Of a DNA stretch of 64,000 nucleotides, positions 1 through 13,100 are shown piece by piece. How positions within the stretch are numbered: the stretch's first letter is position 1; each line of letters begins with the position of its first letter. This DNA is from Hemibagrus wyckioides (lineage: Eukaryota > Chordata > Actinopteri > Siluriformes > Bagridae), in assembly GCF_019097595.1 (NCBI RefSeq), contig NC_080717.1, positions 11,593,336-11,657,335 on the forward strand. The letters run 5' to 3'. A model generated the notes under the pieces. That model was given only the letters and a program-made list of their open reading frames with translations. It was not told the origin of the DNA and did not search any database. A program made the translations under genes and the position numbers.

Positions 1-417
1 TAGCAACAGATTCAGCATGCCAATTTATACAAAAGGAACAGGGTTCAAACAATGAATGTAAAACATCTACACACCTGATAAAATTGCAGGTTTTTGTTAT
101 GTAATCATGTCAGAACTTTTTCCATACTTGATGTGAAATTACAAAGTATATATAAGTAAAAATCAATCAGAAACTGTATTTTTTTTTATAAATACATAAT
201 AATGTGGTTGCATAAGTGTGACCCTCCTAAACTAATAATTTGCTGAAATGAAACACCTTTTGATTTTATTATACCACTCAGTCTTTTTAGGGTAAGCTTA
301 TATCTTGACTTGGCAATATTCTCCCAGTCTATCCTGCAAAAACACTGTGGGTCAATCAAAGGGCATAGTATCCTTCAGGTCACCCAAAATATTTTTAGTT
401 GGATTCAGGTCTGAGCT
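1..417. other. AT-rich intergenic DNA, nothing recognised
   Basis: No coding segment, RNA gene or recognisable repeat boundary is visible here. The stretch is AT-rich with scattered stop codons in all frames. Confidence 0.5.
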
Positions 418-646
418 CCGGCTAGATCATTGAAACACTGATCAGAAGATCGGGGTTCAAACCCCAGCACCACCAAGCTGCCACCATTGGGCACTTGAGC
501 AAGGCCCTCAAACCTCCCTGCTCCAGGGGTGCCGCATCAAGACTGACCCTGTGCTCTGACCCCAACCCCCAAGGATGGGATATGCGAAATAATACATTAC
601 TGTGCAGTAATGTATATGTGACAAATAAAGACAACTTAACCTAAGT
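418..646 (+). mobile_element. tRNA-derived SINE
   Basis: A pol III B-box-like motif (GGTTCAAACCC, 454-464) lies in a tRNA-like head. The body reads like the common fish SINE with 'cttgagcaaggccct' and 'gctctgaccccaa', and the tail ends with 'atatgtgacaaataaag' near 605-630. The A-box half is eroded. An antisense relative lies at about 3590-3775. No target-site duplication could be defined. Confidence 0.75.
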
Positions 647-1029
647 CTAGCCACCCTACCTCATAGCCCATAATATGAGAGATTGTTGTCACATATAAAG
701 ATTAATCAATATTTGTTAGATATTCTTTAATTCTTTAATTTTATTTTTTAATTCTTTAAAGGTCCTTTAATGTTGCTGTAGGTCTCTTGACAGATTTTGA
801 CAAGGGGGTAAATGTGACAGATCTTGTTTACACACACTTCCCCAGTACGTATTATGCAGAGCCCTGCTCCTATCTCATCTACTCAGAACACCACATCCCT
901 GTTATTCTTATTCCAGCATGTAAATTGCTTGTCAGACACTTTAAAACTTTAAAGTTCTGTAGAAGGCGAAAATCTGCTTCAGAATACAAAGCATCACTGA
1001 CCAGCTACATCATGCACATGCCCAGAGAA

Positions 1030-1860
1030 TCCATAGCCACTTCCAGGTGAGCGGCAACACCTGGTGCATGTGGCAAGGCATCCAGGCCAGCACTAACTAT
1101 AAGACAACTTCACTTTCCTGCAACAGTGATGCCTCCTTTCTAGATGCATTGAACTAACTCAACTCTCGATTTGAGGCACAGAATGACATGGTGGTGAGAA
1201 AGACAACCCCTCTTCCAAGTGACTAGGTACTTTGTCTTACCATGGATGATGTGGGGAAAACTCTATGTGGCGTTAACCCACAGAAGTCTGCCGGTGCTCA
1301 GGGGATGTGCACTGCAGCCAGTGGATGTCTTCAATGACATTTTTAACATTTTCCTGAGCAGCACCATCGTTCTAACATGCCACTACCATCGTCCCCATGC
1401 CAAAGAAGTCTTCAGTGTCTATAGTGTCCTTCACTTTCTTCAGTTCAACATCTGATTAAAAAGCTGGGTTTGCTGGGCCTGAACACCTCCAGAGGATATT
1501 GTCAAGAGCAGAAAATTCCCTGCTGTTCTCGACAGCATCCTGTACAGTTGCATCACTGCCTGGTTTGGGAATTGCTCCGTCTTGGACCACAAGACCCTGC
1601 AGTGGTTAGTGAGGACAGCTGAGAAGATCTTCTGAGTCTCTCTTCCTTTCATCACAGACATTTACACTACACACTTCATCTGCAAAGCCAACAGCAATGT
1701 GGATGACCCCATACACCCCTCACACACACTCTTCACCCTCCTGCCATCTGGAAAATGGTACAGAAGTATTCAGGCCCTTTTAACTAGTTTGTGGAACTAG
1801 TTTCAGAATCCTGAATTGACTGAGACTGGACAGACACCACTGCACACCTTCTACTTTTTA
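1030..1860 (+). mobile_element. Degenerate non-LTR (LINE) reverse-transcriptase fragment
   Basis: Conceptual translation in shifting frames resembles the linker, RT and C-terminal parts of fish L2/CR1-superfamily LINEs. Examples are a 'DVFNDIFNIFLSSTIV'-type segment near 1327-1370, 'SCITAWFGNCS' near 1547-1580 and 'LFTLLPSGKWYRSI' near 1732-1770. Stops and frameshifts make it non-functional. It is probably the same LINE family as 41100-41460 and 42590-43058; the exact clade (Rex1-like or L2-like) is uncertain. Confidence 0.7.
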
Positions 1861-3589
1861 ATGCTGCTACAATCAATCTGATGCTAACTGTTTGCTTACA
1901 AACATAGCATCTTTACTTGCTAGCTATACATAGCTATGTATGAGCACAGGTGCAGTGGAATTCATGCTTAAATACAATTTGAATATTATACAAGTAATAC
2001 AACTTAAGTGGAGTATAACACAAACTATAACAATATATAGCTAAAATAACAAGTTAACTGTATACAAAACACAGGGTACAATACAATATATTAAAATGTA
2101 AAACAGTGTTAGCAAACAGTATATAATAGAATAGGGATGAATCTTCCCATGTTGAATAGATACTCCTGCCCAAAAAAGCAGGACTTGCAACCAAACTAGT
2201 CCAGTTATTTTGTAAATTGCCTTTTCTGCTCTGCATCCACCTACTGAAACTGAAGATATATTTAAAACTGGGATCAAAAAAAAAAAAACATGCAGTTGTT
2301 GATTATTTTCTAGCTCTGCAAAAAAGCACTTCTCCAACATCAGGGGGAAAAGAAAATGTAGAAAACGGAACCATATAAAATGTATAAATATATAAACATA
2401 AACAAGTTTACCATGAATTCCTATAAGATTTGGGGGTGACATGTATTTGGTATTGTGCATTCTAAGAAAAAATAGATCTTTTAGATGCATGGGAATGATT
2501 CCCCAAGTGAAGACAAGAAAGAAAAATGACTGTACTGTGCATGTATCAGTTTCAGAAGACACAGTACTCCACACATTTTTCTGTCTGAGGACATTTGTGT
2601 AAAATCAGATCCTGCTAGCTGCTAGTAGATTGACACTTCAGACATCATTTGCAGTTTGTCTTCTAAATCTGTGTGTACATCTGTGATTGTGTGCATCTCT
2701 ATAATTGCTTCAAGTTCTTCCTTGAGGAGAGCTCAAGGCACATAATCAGGAAATGTTCTAGTTTTGCAAGACTGGAAATATTTTGTCAAATATTTTGTCA
2801 GTTGTTAGACAAATACGCTGACTCCATTCCTGCCACATTTCACACAGGTTTCTTATTCTGGTATCTGCCACCAAAATATATTATATAACTCCCTGTGGTC
2901 TCATAGTCATATTATTTATTTGGTTTGTGTTTTGGAATGTAAGAATAGTCATCACTTATGAAAGACAGCACTTTTCTTGGACCTGTTAAGTATGGCAAAA
3001 AATTGTATCATAAGCATATGAGTCTTATTCAGAAAAGTACTAAAGCTGGACAGTAAGATCGATGAGCTTTTCAGTCAAAATAATATGCTGTGAGATGTGG
3101 TGAGATGTTGTGTGTGTTGTTTCACAGAATGTTAGATGAGCTCATACAGCTCAGAAAATGCTATCCAGCCCAAGGGAATCATGTGGAAGGGACCACTGAA
3201 TCAAATGGCAAGAACAAAAGGCTGAGGTGTTAACTTTCCAATCATTCACAGATGGTATGCTGACACTGAAATGCTCTCCAAACATTGCTGATTAGATCTT
3301 GAATGTATAATGATGAAACACTGTTGACTTTTTCTAGGTCTGTCCACAAGAAGATGTTTTTCAAGATCTTGGCTACACACACATTGTGGTACAGATAGAG
3401 AAACAAGTCTTGCTATACTGCCAACAGGGAAGCATCACATGCTCATTGTTGATTTTCTCAGCTTCAGTCTGGCATGTTATTTATTTCACTGTTTGGATAA
3501 ATTAGAAAATTGACAATATTGCAAGATATTGCAATGGAACATCAATCATCTCTTGTTTTCAAGTTCCATGTGTAGTGTCAGAGCTTCTG
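1861..3589. other. Intergenic DNA without recognised gene
   Basis: This is AT-rich DNA with a short A-run at 2277-2288. The 177-codon open frame on the minus strand (2041-2574) has the low-complexity, aromatic-rich composition expected from chance reading of AT-rich DNA and shows no domain. Nothing else is supported. Confidence 0.5.
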
Positions 3590-3775
3590 TTTATTTGGTA
3601 GACATTTTTATTCAAAGCAGTTTGTAACAGAAAGACCATGCAGCCCAAGCAGTTCAGACTTCAGGGTTATGGTCAAGTGCACCAGAGGGTTCTCCCTGGC
3701 AATCTTGGGATTTGATCACACAGCCTTACAATCACAAGCTCACAGAATTAACTATCCATTGTTAATTTCCACATT
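3590..3775 (-). mobile_element. tRNA-derived SINE fragment, antisense
   Basis: It starts with 'atttggtagacatttttattcaaagcagtttgtaa', a variant of the common fish motif 'tttggcagacgctcttatcc', and ends with an antisense tRNA-like stretch ('gggatttgatcacacagc'). It is diverged, and I place it by pattern only. Confidence 0.45.
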
Positions 3776-4343
3776 ACCAATTTGACTGTTCAATTATTGA
3801 CACAGCAAACTGTTGCTATGGTGGAAATGCCAGTGCAAAACTTCAGTGTGATATGTCACCCAAGATCATGCATTTTCAGAATAGCTGGACATCCCCAAAT
3901 GAACTGCAGTCTGCATTCTGGCAGAATAAACTACAATCATAGCTGAATGAAACGTTCTGAAATGAGTAATCACAGCTAAACAGAGGTTGAGATGGTTGGT
4001 GTATCATCACCAGCCATGACTCAGAAACAGATACACAGATATGTTTGGCTCTAGCCAGGCACTGATTACACTTCATCACCATTCATTCATTTTATCCATC
4101 ATGCATGAGCTCAGTTTCCTTCTGTCACTTTTTTTTCTTTTTGTCAACACATTTATACAGTGGGATAAAGTATTATACACTCACTGAATCCACAAAAAGC
4201 CAGGTAAAGTCCTAGTTGCCCAAATTAAAAAAGTGTTTGCCCTAACCATAGCCATTTGCATCAAGAATTCAAGAAAGTAAAACTGGCTGTGCTCCCATGG
4301 TGGAAGGGATGATATAACCCTCTCCACTGTTAATTGGAGCATG

Positions 4344-4817
4344 TACACTATATTGCCAAAAGTATGCAGACACCTGACCATCACACCCATATATTGGTCT
4401 TTCCATACTGTTGACACCAAGTTGGAAAGACACAGTTGTCTAGAATGTCTTTATATGCTGTAATATTACAATTTTCCTTGGAAATATGACTTGCAAAAAG
4501 CATGACTATAGCCCTATGATCAAAGGCAGCTCCATGGACACATGATTTGTCAAGGTTGGAATAGAACAATTTGAAAGTCGTGAGCTGCGCCCCTCCGATC
4601 ACCTTTGGGATGAATTGGAACACAAACTGCACCTCAGGTCCTTAGGGTAATGCTCCTGTAGATGAATGGGCAAAACCCGACAGCCATATTCTAAAATCTA
4701 GTGGAATGCCTTACCAGAAGAGTGGAGAAACAGTACTACATATGGGATGGGATATTTAAAAATTATATGTGGGGTTGATTGTCAGGTGTCCACAACCATT
4801 TGGTTATATAATCTATG
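4344..4817. mobile_element. Tc1-like MITE with internal rearrangement
   Basis: The left end reads 'tacactatattgccaaaagt' and the right end is its diverged inverse ('caaccatttggttatataat'). This gives terminal inverted repeats of about 40 bp at roughly 70% identity. The interior holds transposase fragments. The left half (about 4400-4490) reads antisense, while the right half (about 4595-4625, translating as HLWDELEH-like) reads sense. The element is therefore internally deleted and partly inverted, and cannot encode transposase. Confidence 0.65.
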
Positions 4818-5899
4818 AAAGGGTCCGAAACCTTGCTCTATGCATATTAATCTCAAGTCAATGCACATTCAAGGATTTATCAAAACTGTGTCTGATAATG
4901 CATACTTTTTGGGCCATTGGAATGGACTGCACAAGGTCATCACTTTGTGTTAGTTCTAGAGGATTACACAACATAAGATCCCAAAGCCACAACTCTTCAA
5001 ACATCTCATTCAGTTTTGTGTAGGTACTCTTTAAAATTATCTCCTGGGTTGGGATCCTGAAAGATATCCTGACTGATTAGTGCACCACGTTAATATTACA
5101 CACTCTTTGGAATCTATATGAACTCTTAGGGATTAAATTGATTGTACCAGAGTTTATCGTCCTCAGACCGACAGCCTGGTCAAGTCAAACACTTAATAAT
5201 ATGATTCGGAAGATTGTGTACACAGGCTTTCTGAAGTTGCTTAAACCCCACAAGCCATTTGAATTACTATAGTATATGTGTGCAAGCTTCACAGCATCTT
5301 ATCAGAGAAAATTAGAGTAGGGCCTTCTGAATGCAAGAGTGAATTTCAGAACGTTTTTCACCTGAGAGCAAAACTCTGCACACTGGGGCAATAAACACAG
5401 TAGACTTTGCTACAGGCGCAAGAAAGTCAATCCTGGTTGTGAATAACAAACAGTCAAAGCACAAGAAACATTTGTTTTCCAAACAAAATCTAATTTATTT
5501 ATGCCACAAAATAAAGTTACAATTTCAATTGAAAATAAATGTAAAAAAAGATCTGTGCCTATCAAAGAGGTCAATTAAACAGAACCAAACTTAACAATAA
5601 AAATAAAAATCAAAACTCTAACAAACCAAAGAATTGTGCACAGCTTCTCAAATGACACACAATAAACACACATGTAGGAGATACAACAATACTGAACAAA
5701 GAATTAGAACAAATCAATTTGTTGACTAAATAAAGAAATACAGATAATCACTAAAAGCATCATTGCTTGGTTTGGACCAAGCCAGACCTATATGTGAACA
5801 GATCTTTGCCAGAAATGCACCATGGACCCATCAGACAACACTAAACCATTTGTAATCTCTATATCCTGCTTCAACTTCAACTCAAATGAATAAATGTTA
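4818..5899. other. Intergenic DNA without recognised gene
   Basis: AT-rich, with an A-rich stretch around 5500-5640. No gene, RNA or repeat with definable ends was seen. Confidence 0.5.
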
Positions 5900-6050
5900 A
5901 CAGGATCCTAGAAAAGGTTGTAGCCCAACAGTTTTGCTCATGCATACATAGGAATAACATTCATAAAATGCATCAGTCAGGATTTAGGCATTGTAGCACA
6001 GAGACAGTGCTAATTAAAGTAGTAAATGACCCACTAGTGGCCAGGTCACT
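5900..6050 (+). mobile_element. L2-type LINE fragment (RT N-terminal part)
   Basis: The stretch 'cctagaaaaggttgtagccc...catcagtcaggatttaggca...acagagacagtgctaattaaagtagtaaatga' closely parallels 14831-14978 of the L2 element further downstream. It ends shortly before a trinucleotide microsatellite and is only a 150-bp piece. Confidence 0.75.
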
Positions 6051-6096
6051 ATTTTCTTCTATAGACTGATGAAGATAAATCAAATAATTTCTATTG

Positions 6097-6100
6097 CACT

Positions 6101-6138
<38 letters not shown>

Positions 6139-6158
6139 ATAATAATAATAATAATAAT
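6097..6158. repeat. (ACT)n/(AAT)n microsatellite
   Basis: A run of ACT units switches to AAT units near 6138. It is responsible for the homopolymeric Ser/Leu/Ile open frames seen on both strands here. Confidence 0.95.
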
Positions 6159-6593
6159 TTTTGGTGTTTCATGCATTTATCAGGAGCCGATGAGCACAAT
6201 TAAATGTGAACTTTATTTTGCTCGATATTTATGGGTTTTTTTTAAAAATATAAAATCTTGCATTGCAGTTTTAAGGTTATTATGTCTATAGTGAGTGAAT
6301 TCAGGTATTTAAGGACATCACCTTAATTGGTATAGGTTAACTTAGCAGCTTTTATTTTCTAGCCAGTTCAGTCATAGGTAAAATTGTATTAAGTCATTAC
6401 TATGACGCTGCTTAAATTAAGTAACATGACTCAGTGGCAATATGCAGCTACATTTAAATAGGTGTGGTCAGCATCATATTCTAATTCAACACAAGGCTGA
6501 AGATGTCACCACAGTTTCTATTGTCAGAGTGCCACAAATAACACTTAACCATATACTAAACTATACAGACAAACTTTAAATACAACATACAGA

Positions 6594-6858
6594 CTATATC
6601 TCTGAAGGTGTGCTGTGATATCTTGCACTAAGATGTTAGCAGCAGATCCTTTAAGTCCTTTAAGTTGCAAGGTGAGACCTCTATGGATTGGGCTTTTTTG
6701 CCCAGCACATCCTACAGATGCTCAGTTAGATTGAGATCTGGTGAATTTGATGGCCAAGTCAACACCATTTGTTGTGTTCCTCAACAAAACACACTCTTTG
6801 TTGTGTTCCTCAAACCATACTTAAACAGTTTTTGAAGTGTGGCAGGGCACATTATCTA
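6594..6858 (-). mobile_element. Tc1-like transposon, first half of an interrupted copy
   Basis: The stretch beginning 'ctctgaaggtgtgctgtg' matches 50132 onward of the fuller Tc1-like element in this window ('gatgttagcagcagatcctttaagtcct', 'ggattgagatctgg' type segments). The left terminal repeat is lost. The match stops at about 6858, where the DIRS-type element begins, and resumes at about 9512. Confidence 0.8.
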
Positions 6859-9511
6859 CACCATGTTATGTATGTAACCCAGTTCCCTGAGAAGGGAACG
6901 AGATGCTGTGTCATGGATTACACTATGGTAATGCTTCTATGTGAACGTTGTGCCTGAAGCTCTGTGTGAAATCACACCAATTCCCTTTACAGGGAACCGG
7001 GTTACATACGTAACCTGGTGTAGTTCCTGTTCGAGGGAACTCGATGCTGCTGCTATAGGAATGCCAATACCAATGCCACCTTACTGCCAGTCTGTCCTGG
7101 AGGTTGGGAAGAGCACAAATGAGCAAGCATAGCATCTTTAGCCCTGTAAGACCCAGGACACAGGAGTGGGGTCCAGGTCCAGGTTATAGAACCCGATAAA
7201 GGTGTGCTTAGAGGACCAACCTGCCCCAGCACAAATCTCCCGGGGGGGGGTTGCTGGACAAGCCAGGGTGCTGGACAAGGCAATACGCCAAGTGGAGTGA
7301 GCTGTAATCCCTAGAGGTGAAGACATACAGTGCACCTCATAGGCCAAGGAAATAGCTACCACTACCCAGCACAAGGTGCTGCTTGGGGACTGAAATGCTT
7401 TTGTTGTGGTCACCAAGGCAGGCAAAAAGGGAGAGGACCTATGCCTTGCGCTTGAGCAACAGCAGGTGCAGTCTCTCCAACTCGTGGGGCAGAGGGCAGA
7501 AGGCCTGCAGAAAGGCTGGATGACCTGCAGGAACTCTAGCACTGTACTAATAGTACAGTGAACTAGCCTCAGTTGGGTGAACGGAGTCTAGGAACCCAGG
7601 TGTCTGTCAAAAGATACTTGTGACAAGGACACACCCAAGAGTGAGTCCCAAGGTTAGAAACCAGGGTCTGTCCACATAAGAAGGGTATGAAGCTTGTGGT
7701 GCATAACCCTTGTGACCCTGAAAAGGATGTCTGCGGGGATGAAAACCCCTGCTCCTGAGCCAGAGTTGAAACTCATGTTTTATGTGTAGCAGATCCAAAG
7801 GAATAGATTTGGCCTTTACAGCCAAGAGCACCCTCTAAGCCTGAGAGGCAGATAGGCACTGGCCTAGTCAGATTTTAAAGTCAGACCTTTGTGGCAGAAA
7901 GGATGGAATTCTTCAGAATGGGGGACAGACGTGGCTGAATCCCAAACTATACCGCAGAAGGTGGATCTCAGAGAGGGAGAAAGCACACATTTCAGTGGGT
8001 TGAGGCCTAGGGACCTCATGTGGCAAGCACGGCATATCAATGCCTAGCTGCCACTCCCCTTGACTGAGCCAAGCAAGATGAGATAAGGTGGATGAGATGA
8101 GATGGATAATTGAGTACATGAATGCCCCAGGGTGCAATGATGCCAGAGCAGTCTCCATGCACTGGTGAGCAATAAGACTAGGCCTAAAAGGAGAACCCGG
8201 CACTGGTATGCTTCGCCCCGTCTCCTGTGCTCTGGTGAGATGCATATGTGACGATATGCACCCTTCAGGATTATCATCACAAATCAGTCCTCGGACCTGC
8301 AACACAGTGACCTTGAGTGTTAACATTCTGGACTTGTATGTTTCAGCATACAATTCAGAGCACACAGGTCTAAAATTGGGTGTAGCCCCCGTCTTCCTAG
8401 TTAACCAAGACATGCCCGCTTGATTTGGGAGGGGAATAAACTCTACAGGGCCTTTCTCAGATGGTTTGTCCCTTTCTTTTATCTTTGTCAGATTGCCTCT
8501 GTGTGGCAATTAAATGCAATCATAAAATGGCCGATGGCATGCTTTGTGGCACAAAGGGCTAAATCTGTGGCCTGGCTGAGATCAGACCTCATTGATGAGC
8601 CCCTTCCCACAGATTCGCTCCTTTAGCAGGTCAGCTCGGTATGACGGCAAAACTGCCATTGTGTGCAGCACCGCAACGGCTTAACCTGCAGGATTGTAAG
8701 CCTTCCCTATAAGGCCGATGTGGCCTGACAGGGCCTCAGTGGGAATGCAGAATTTCTCCATGCAGTCAGTGAAGGGAAGAGATGCCTGCAAGCGTTTCAT
8801 CAACCCTAGGCATCGCCACATACCCTGTTCATCAAAGTCCACAATGGCAGAATAGTCGGCAGTGCTGAGGAGAACAGTCAGGCAGAATAAGGATTATTCC
8901 ACAACCTCCACACCTCAGTGTGGAGGTATAGAAATTAATTAATTAATTAATTAGGAGATGCCTGCATGTAGGTGAAAGGCGGTGTGAAGTTAGTTAGAGA
9001 TTGTCAAGCTCATAGTGGACAACACTAACCTTTCATCATACCAATCTAAGCTAAGCTTAACAACAGCATGTGTGATCACCTCCAGGAGCTTTCGAAGACC
9101 ACAGAATGCCGTGGCAATTAGAATGCTGTTTACTCCTTCTTGCCCACATCGAGCTCCTCAAGCCCTTGAGAGCCATGCATGCGCTCCACTATCAAACAAA
9201 CAACGCATAAAAAGTGCTAGTCGTCCCCTAAAATGTATATGTATATATTTATATATATTCTTTTTCCCTAGTCTAGACAGACAGGACAAACAACTGACAC
9301 AAACATACACAGAGTGCTTCCTGAAGACAAAGAAGCTGTAGTGATGTAATGTAGGTGCCCCTTTATGGTCTTGCTGGCACACTCCGCTTCGTCCGATGAC
9401 CTACCCGAGCCGATAAATCGGCGTCATTTCACACAGAGCTTCAGACACAACTTCCATATAGAAGCATTCCCATAGCATCAGCCATGATGCAGTGTTGAGT
9501 TCCCTCGAAAG
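6859..9511 (-). mobile_element. DIRS-type tyrosine-recombinase retrotransposon, decayed
   Basis: Minus-strand translation shows two landmarks of fish DIRS elements. One is a reverse-transcriptase remnant (about 8510-8040) with 'SEKGPVE', a broken 'KGAYRHICISPEHRR' stretch and 'CMETALASLHP'. The other is the C-terminal part of a tyrosine recombinase (about 7440-7140) with 'AHST' and 'GWSSKHTFIGFYNLDL'. The region 9400-8530 corresponds to the gag-like ORF. The ends are inverted repeats: about 100 bp near 6868-6970 re-occurs inverted near 9400-9511, both containing 'gaagctctgtgtgaaat'. A second inverted copy of the left terminus lies at 6990-7022. Numerous stops, frameshifts and a missing middle make it inactive. 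No clear target-site duplication is seen, as expected for integration by a tyrosine recombinase. Confidence 0.75.
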
Positions 9512-10030
9512 GGAACTTACTGAAAGAGGTCACTGCCATTAGTCAATAGTGTTGCCATGAAGGGGTGTACTTGGTCTGCAGCAAGGTTTCCCAGCAGAAC
9601 ATTGCCCAGAGCATCACACTGACTCTGCTGCCTTTTCCCCATAGTGCATCGTGGTGCCATTGCATCTGGCCATCCACAAGATGTAAAAGAAAACATCTTC
9701 TAGTTCTGATGGACTAGACTTTGCTCCCCACATCCATCAATGAGCTTTAGGCTACCATGACCCTTTCAGTGGTTCACTGGTTACAATTTTGGTAGGCACT
9801 AACCACTGCATATTGGTAACACCCGACAAAACCTACAGTTTTGTAGTCCAGTTGTCTATCCATTACAATTTGGCCCTTGTCAAAGTTGCTCAGATCCTTA
9901 CACCGATTTTTCCTGCTATCAACTTCCAACACTGTTCACCTACTATCCCTCCCCTTGACAGGTACCATTGAAATGAGATAATCATTGTTAATTTATCTCA
10001 CCTGTTAGTATTTCTGAAGTTTTAAAATAT
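9512..10030 (-). mobile_element. Tc1-like transposon, second half of the interrupted copy
   Basis: The match to the Tc1-like element resumes with 'actgaaagaggtcactgcca' (compare 50371 onward) and continues through 'gatgtaaaagaaaacat' to the right end near 'gagataatcattgttaattt'. The terminal repeat is diverged. With 6594-6858 it makes one copy split by the DIRS element. Confidence 0.8.
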
Positions 10031-10038
10031 ATGTATTG

Positions 10039-10039
<1 letters not shown>

Positions 10040-10083
<44 letters not shown>

Positions 10084-10094
10084 GTTGTTGTTAT

Positions 10095-10149
<55 letters not shown>
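10040..10149. repeat. (TTA)n-spacer-(TAA)n inverted microsatellite
   Basis: About 44 bp of ATT units, a 14-bp spacer (gttgttgttatcat) and about 52 bp of TAA units. The two blocks are reverse complements, so a long hairpin or cruciform is possible. Confidence 0.95.
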
Positions 10150-13100
10150 CAGAATTAACTAATCACATTCAAATTCATATGCAAAAGTAATTATTATACT
10201 CCTGTCATTAATTAATGACCTCTAATTAACCCTAAATAAAGCTCAGTTGCTTTTATAGGATTTTACTGTCATCTTCTTGGTTTGATCTGACTCTGGTACC
10301 ACAGTGATATTACCAAGAAGGTAAGTGAGAGTTAAGTGTTCTCAGTGTCCTGTATGTTATGTAATGATTAATATCTCCCCCAATAAGGTGTAATCCATCC
10401 AGAAACATTAAAGTAAAAGGTATTTGTGTAAGAAAGTTATGGGTTCGTCTGTCACCATGTGGTCGAAGGAATAGTGGAGTAATGTAGCAAATGTGAATAT
10501 AGTTTGAGTAATTGTGATATGTAAAAATGATTATATTTATGTGAAAAAGTTGTGTATTGTTTGCGAAAAATATTGGTTAATGAATTGTGTTTTTTTACCC
10601 TATTATTTCAATGCATGCTTATTCTTTCTTCAAATTTAATTGATAAATGTGTAAATTCTCTTATTTACATACACTGATACATGTAAATAATGAAAGAATT
10701 ATAAATAATTCAGTTAATACACTGATTCTGAGTAAAGCAGCAACTCTGTGTTCTCTGTATTATTTAATGATTAATATTTTTGCCCACAAGACGTTAAGGT
10801 CCTACATGTGTGTGGTCAGACATAAATGACCTTTTCATCGTTCATTTACATTTGCCATAAACCGTGCAGTGAACCATTTATTTCATAGAGGAGACTGTAA
10901 CTTGGAGCATGTGGTTTATGCAGAGCAAATTCGCGTGCCATTTTCTGTAACATCAGGGTCTTTATAGACCTCTGCAGACTTCAGGGCCAGCCGGTTTTAT
11001 TAGAGTGAACTTTTTGAGTGTCATGTCATGAGCTGTATGATTGCCACAATAAAATCATGTTCAAGTTAATTTACAGTACATGTCTTAAATATCAAATTCA
11101 AATGGAAGAAATTTCTCAAAACTTGCATAATGTTTCCTTAGTGATCCTGTAATGATTCCTTAGTAAGGCAGTTTGGTACAATAAAGGTAGATGGAGAAAA
11201 CTCTCTATACTCCTTATTCTTTTTAGTTAGGATCAACAAAACAGATCTTAATCACAACCAATCATTTCATGATAAGTTGTATTTAAGAAAATAACACAGC
11301 AAAAGCTTTCAATCTGCAGGAGACAAAAAAATGACAAGAGTCTCAACACCTATAATTTGCTCTTATATTCAAAATGAACAGATGAGCTATTAGCTATGCT
11401 GAATGAAGGAAGTTATAAGAGTCAGAAGGGAACAAATGTGTTGATGTGTGTGGAAGGGGCTGAAAGGGGAGCTCTCTGAGCCTTAAGATGCATCACATGC
11501 AGCCACGGAGCACCAAGCTCGCCAAGCAAAGCATCCTTCCATCAGCACCCATCTCTGATAATGACTTACAGAAGCCACAGATGGCTGCATGACGCGATCC
11601 ACAGCTGACTTTTGGAGAAACAGAATAAGAGGAAATAAATATTTCAGAGGGTGTTGAAGTGTGAACACCCAGCAATATACATTTGTACAACATATTTGTC
11701 TTATTGTCGACTTTTGGGAAAAGAATTTAGAATGTTGTGGATTTGAGTCTTCATGTCTTCTGTAGCATATAGGCAGGCATGTGTAAGCCATAAAGGACGA
11801 CTCAAGGCAAATGGGGAGACCAAGCAAAAAGAGGAAGAAAAAAAAGGAAACAGGGACGGGAAACTTTGCAGAGTCCAAGAGGGATGGCCTTTACGTTTTC
11901 GAAGTGCAAAACTCTAGGGAAATTACTTCATCACCCGAACTGCTCCAGACCACTGCACGAAGACTGTGGCGTGGCCAACATGCAACCATGTTGACTTTAC
12001 GCTGCTGGAGCCAATTCATCGGCGTTGCAATTGAATGAAATCACTTCCAGACCCTCAGCCTTTCTGAGTCTGGTTACATTGCTTTCAGGTTCACAGTACA
12101 AGTGGTGCAGACAATGAGAGACTTGCTGTAGAAAACCAAACAACTGGGGACAAATTATGAGTTACACTCGATTTGGGGGCAAGGGCTGATCTCAGACACT
12201 ATTATAAATGGCACACTTTGATTTGTATTGGTGCTAGTCAGACATTTCCAGAGATTTGGAAGGCTTGAGGCTGCTGAATATTGGATATCTTGCCTACTAG
12301 TATTGGAGGGCTAAGTAAAACATACTGCTCATGCATCAGAAGTGGTGATTTCATAAAATTTACATTAATGTCGGTTTAAGATAATAATAACAAGCAAATT
12401 GTAAGATTGTCTTTTTTTTACTGTCTTCTTTTTTTCTGTATCTGTCCATCTGAGCCAAAAATCACCAAACATGCTTTGAAATTGCCTTAAATCATTTTAA
12501 GACATTGAAAGTGTCAATCATTCATTTTTGGAATGGGACCATTTTAAAACCAAGGTTTTCTTTTACACTGTTGTGTTTGGTTTAGTTTTATTTGTATTGT
12601 ATTTTAAAACTTTTCTTGTACAAGATTTTTCATACTCTCCATAGAGCACTTTGTCCCTTTACTTCAATAAAGGTTATTATTTTTATTTGTCATCTTACTA
12701 TATACAGCTTAGATTCATTTGTTTTGCCAGGTATTGTAGCTATGTCTATTAAGCAAACATGAAACATGGTGAAAACATGTTGGGAGCTGAAATAATTTGT
12801 TTCCTACTTGTAGATCAATCAAAGATGTTTTGGTGCTGTGAGAGGTATGTGTGTGCGTGGCTGTGTGTCCCACCTGTCGACTACAAGACTCGAAACAGTG
12901 AACCTCAACTAGAGGTCCTGACCCCCTTAACTCTTTCCAGTCCTTGAAAAGATGGCTTTTCCACCAAAGAGCTACATGGCTGTTTTTATTTGTGCCCATT
13001 TGGTTGATCCTGCAGTTGGTTGAAATTTGATCATTGAGTTTTATGCCTGAAGCATGCATTTTTCTTTGTCTCATTTCACATCACTGATACCCGAGTGCAT

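Noticed and set aside
2041..2574. 177-codon minus-strand open frame, membrane-protein-like
   Set aside because: The hydrophobic composition comes from AT-rich DNA read on one strand. There is no family resemblance, promoter or splice context.
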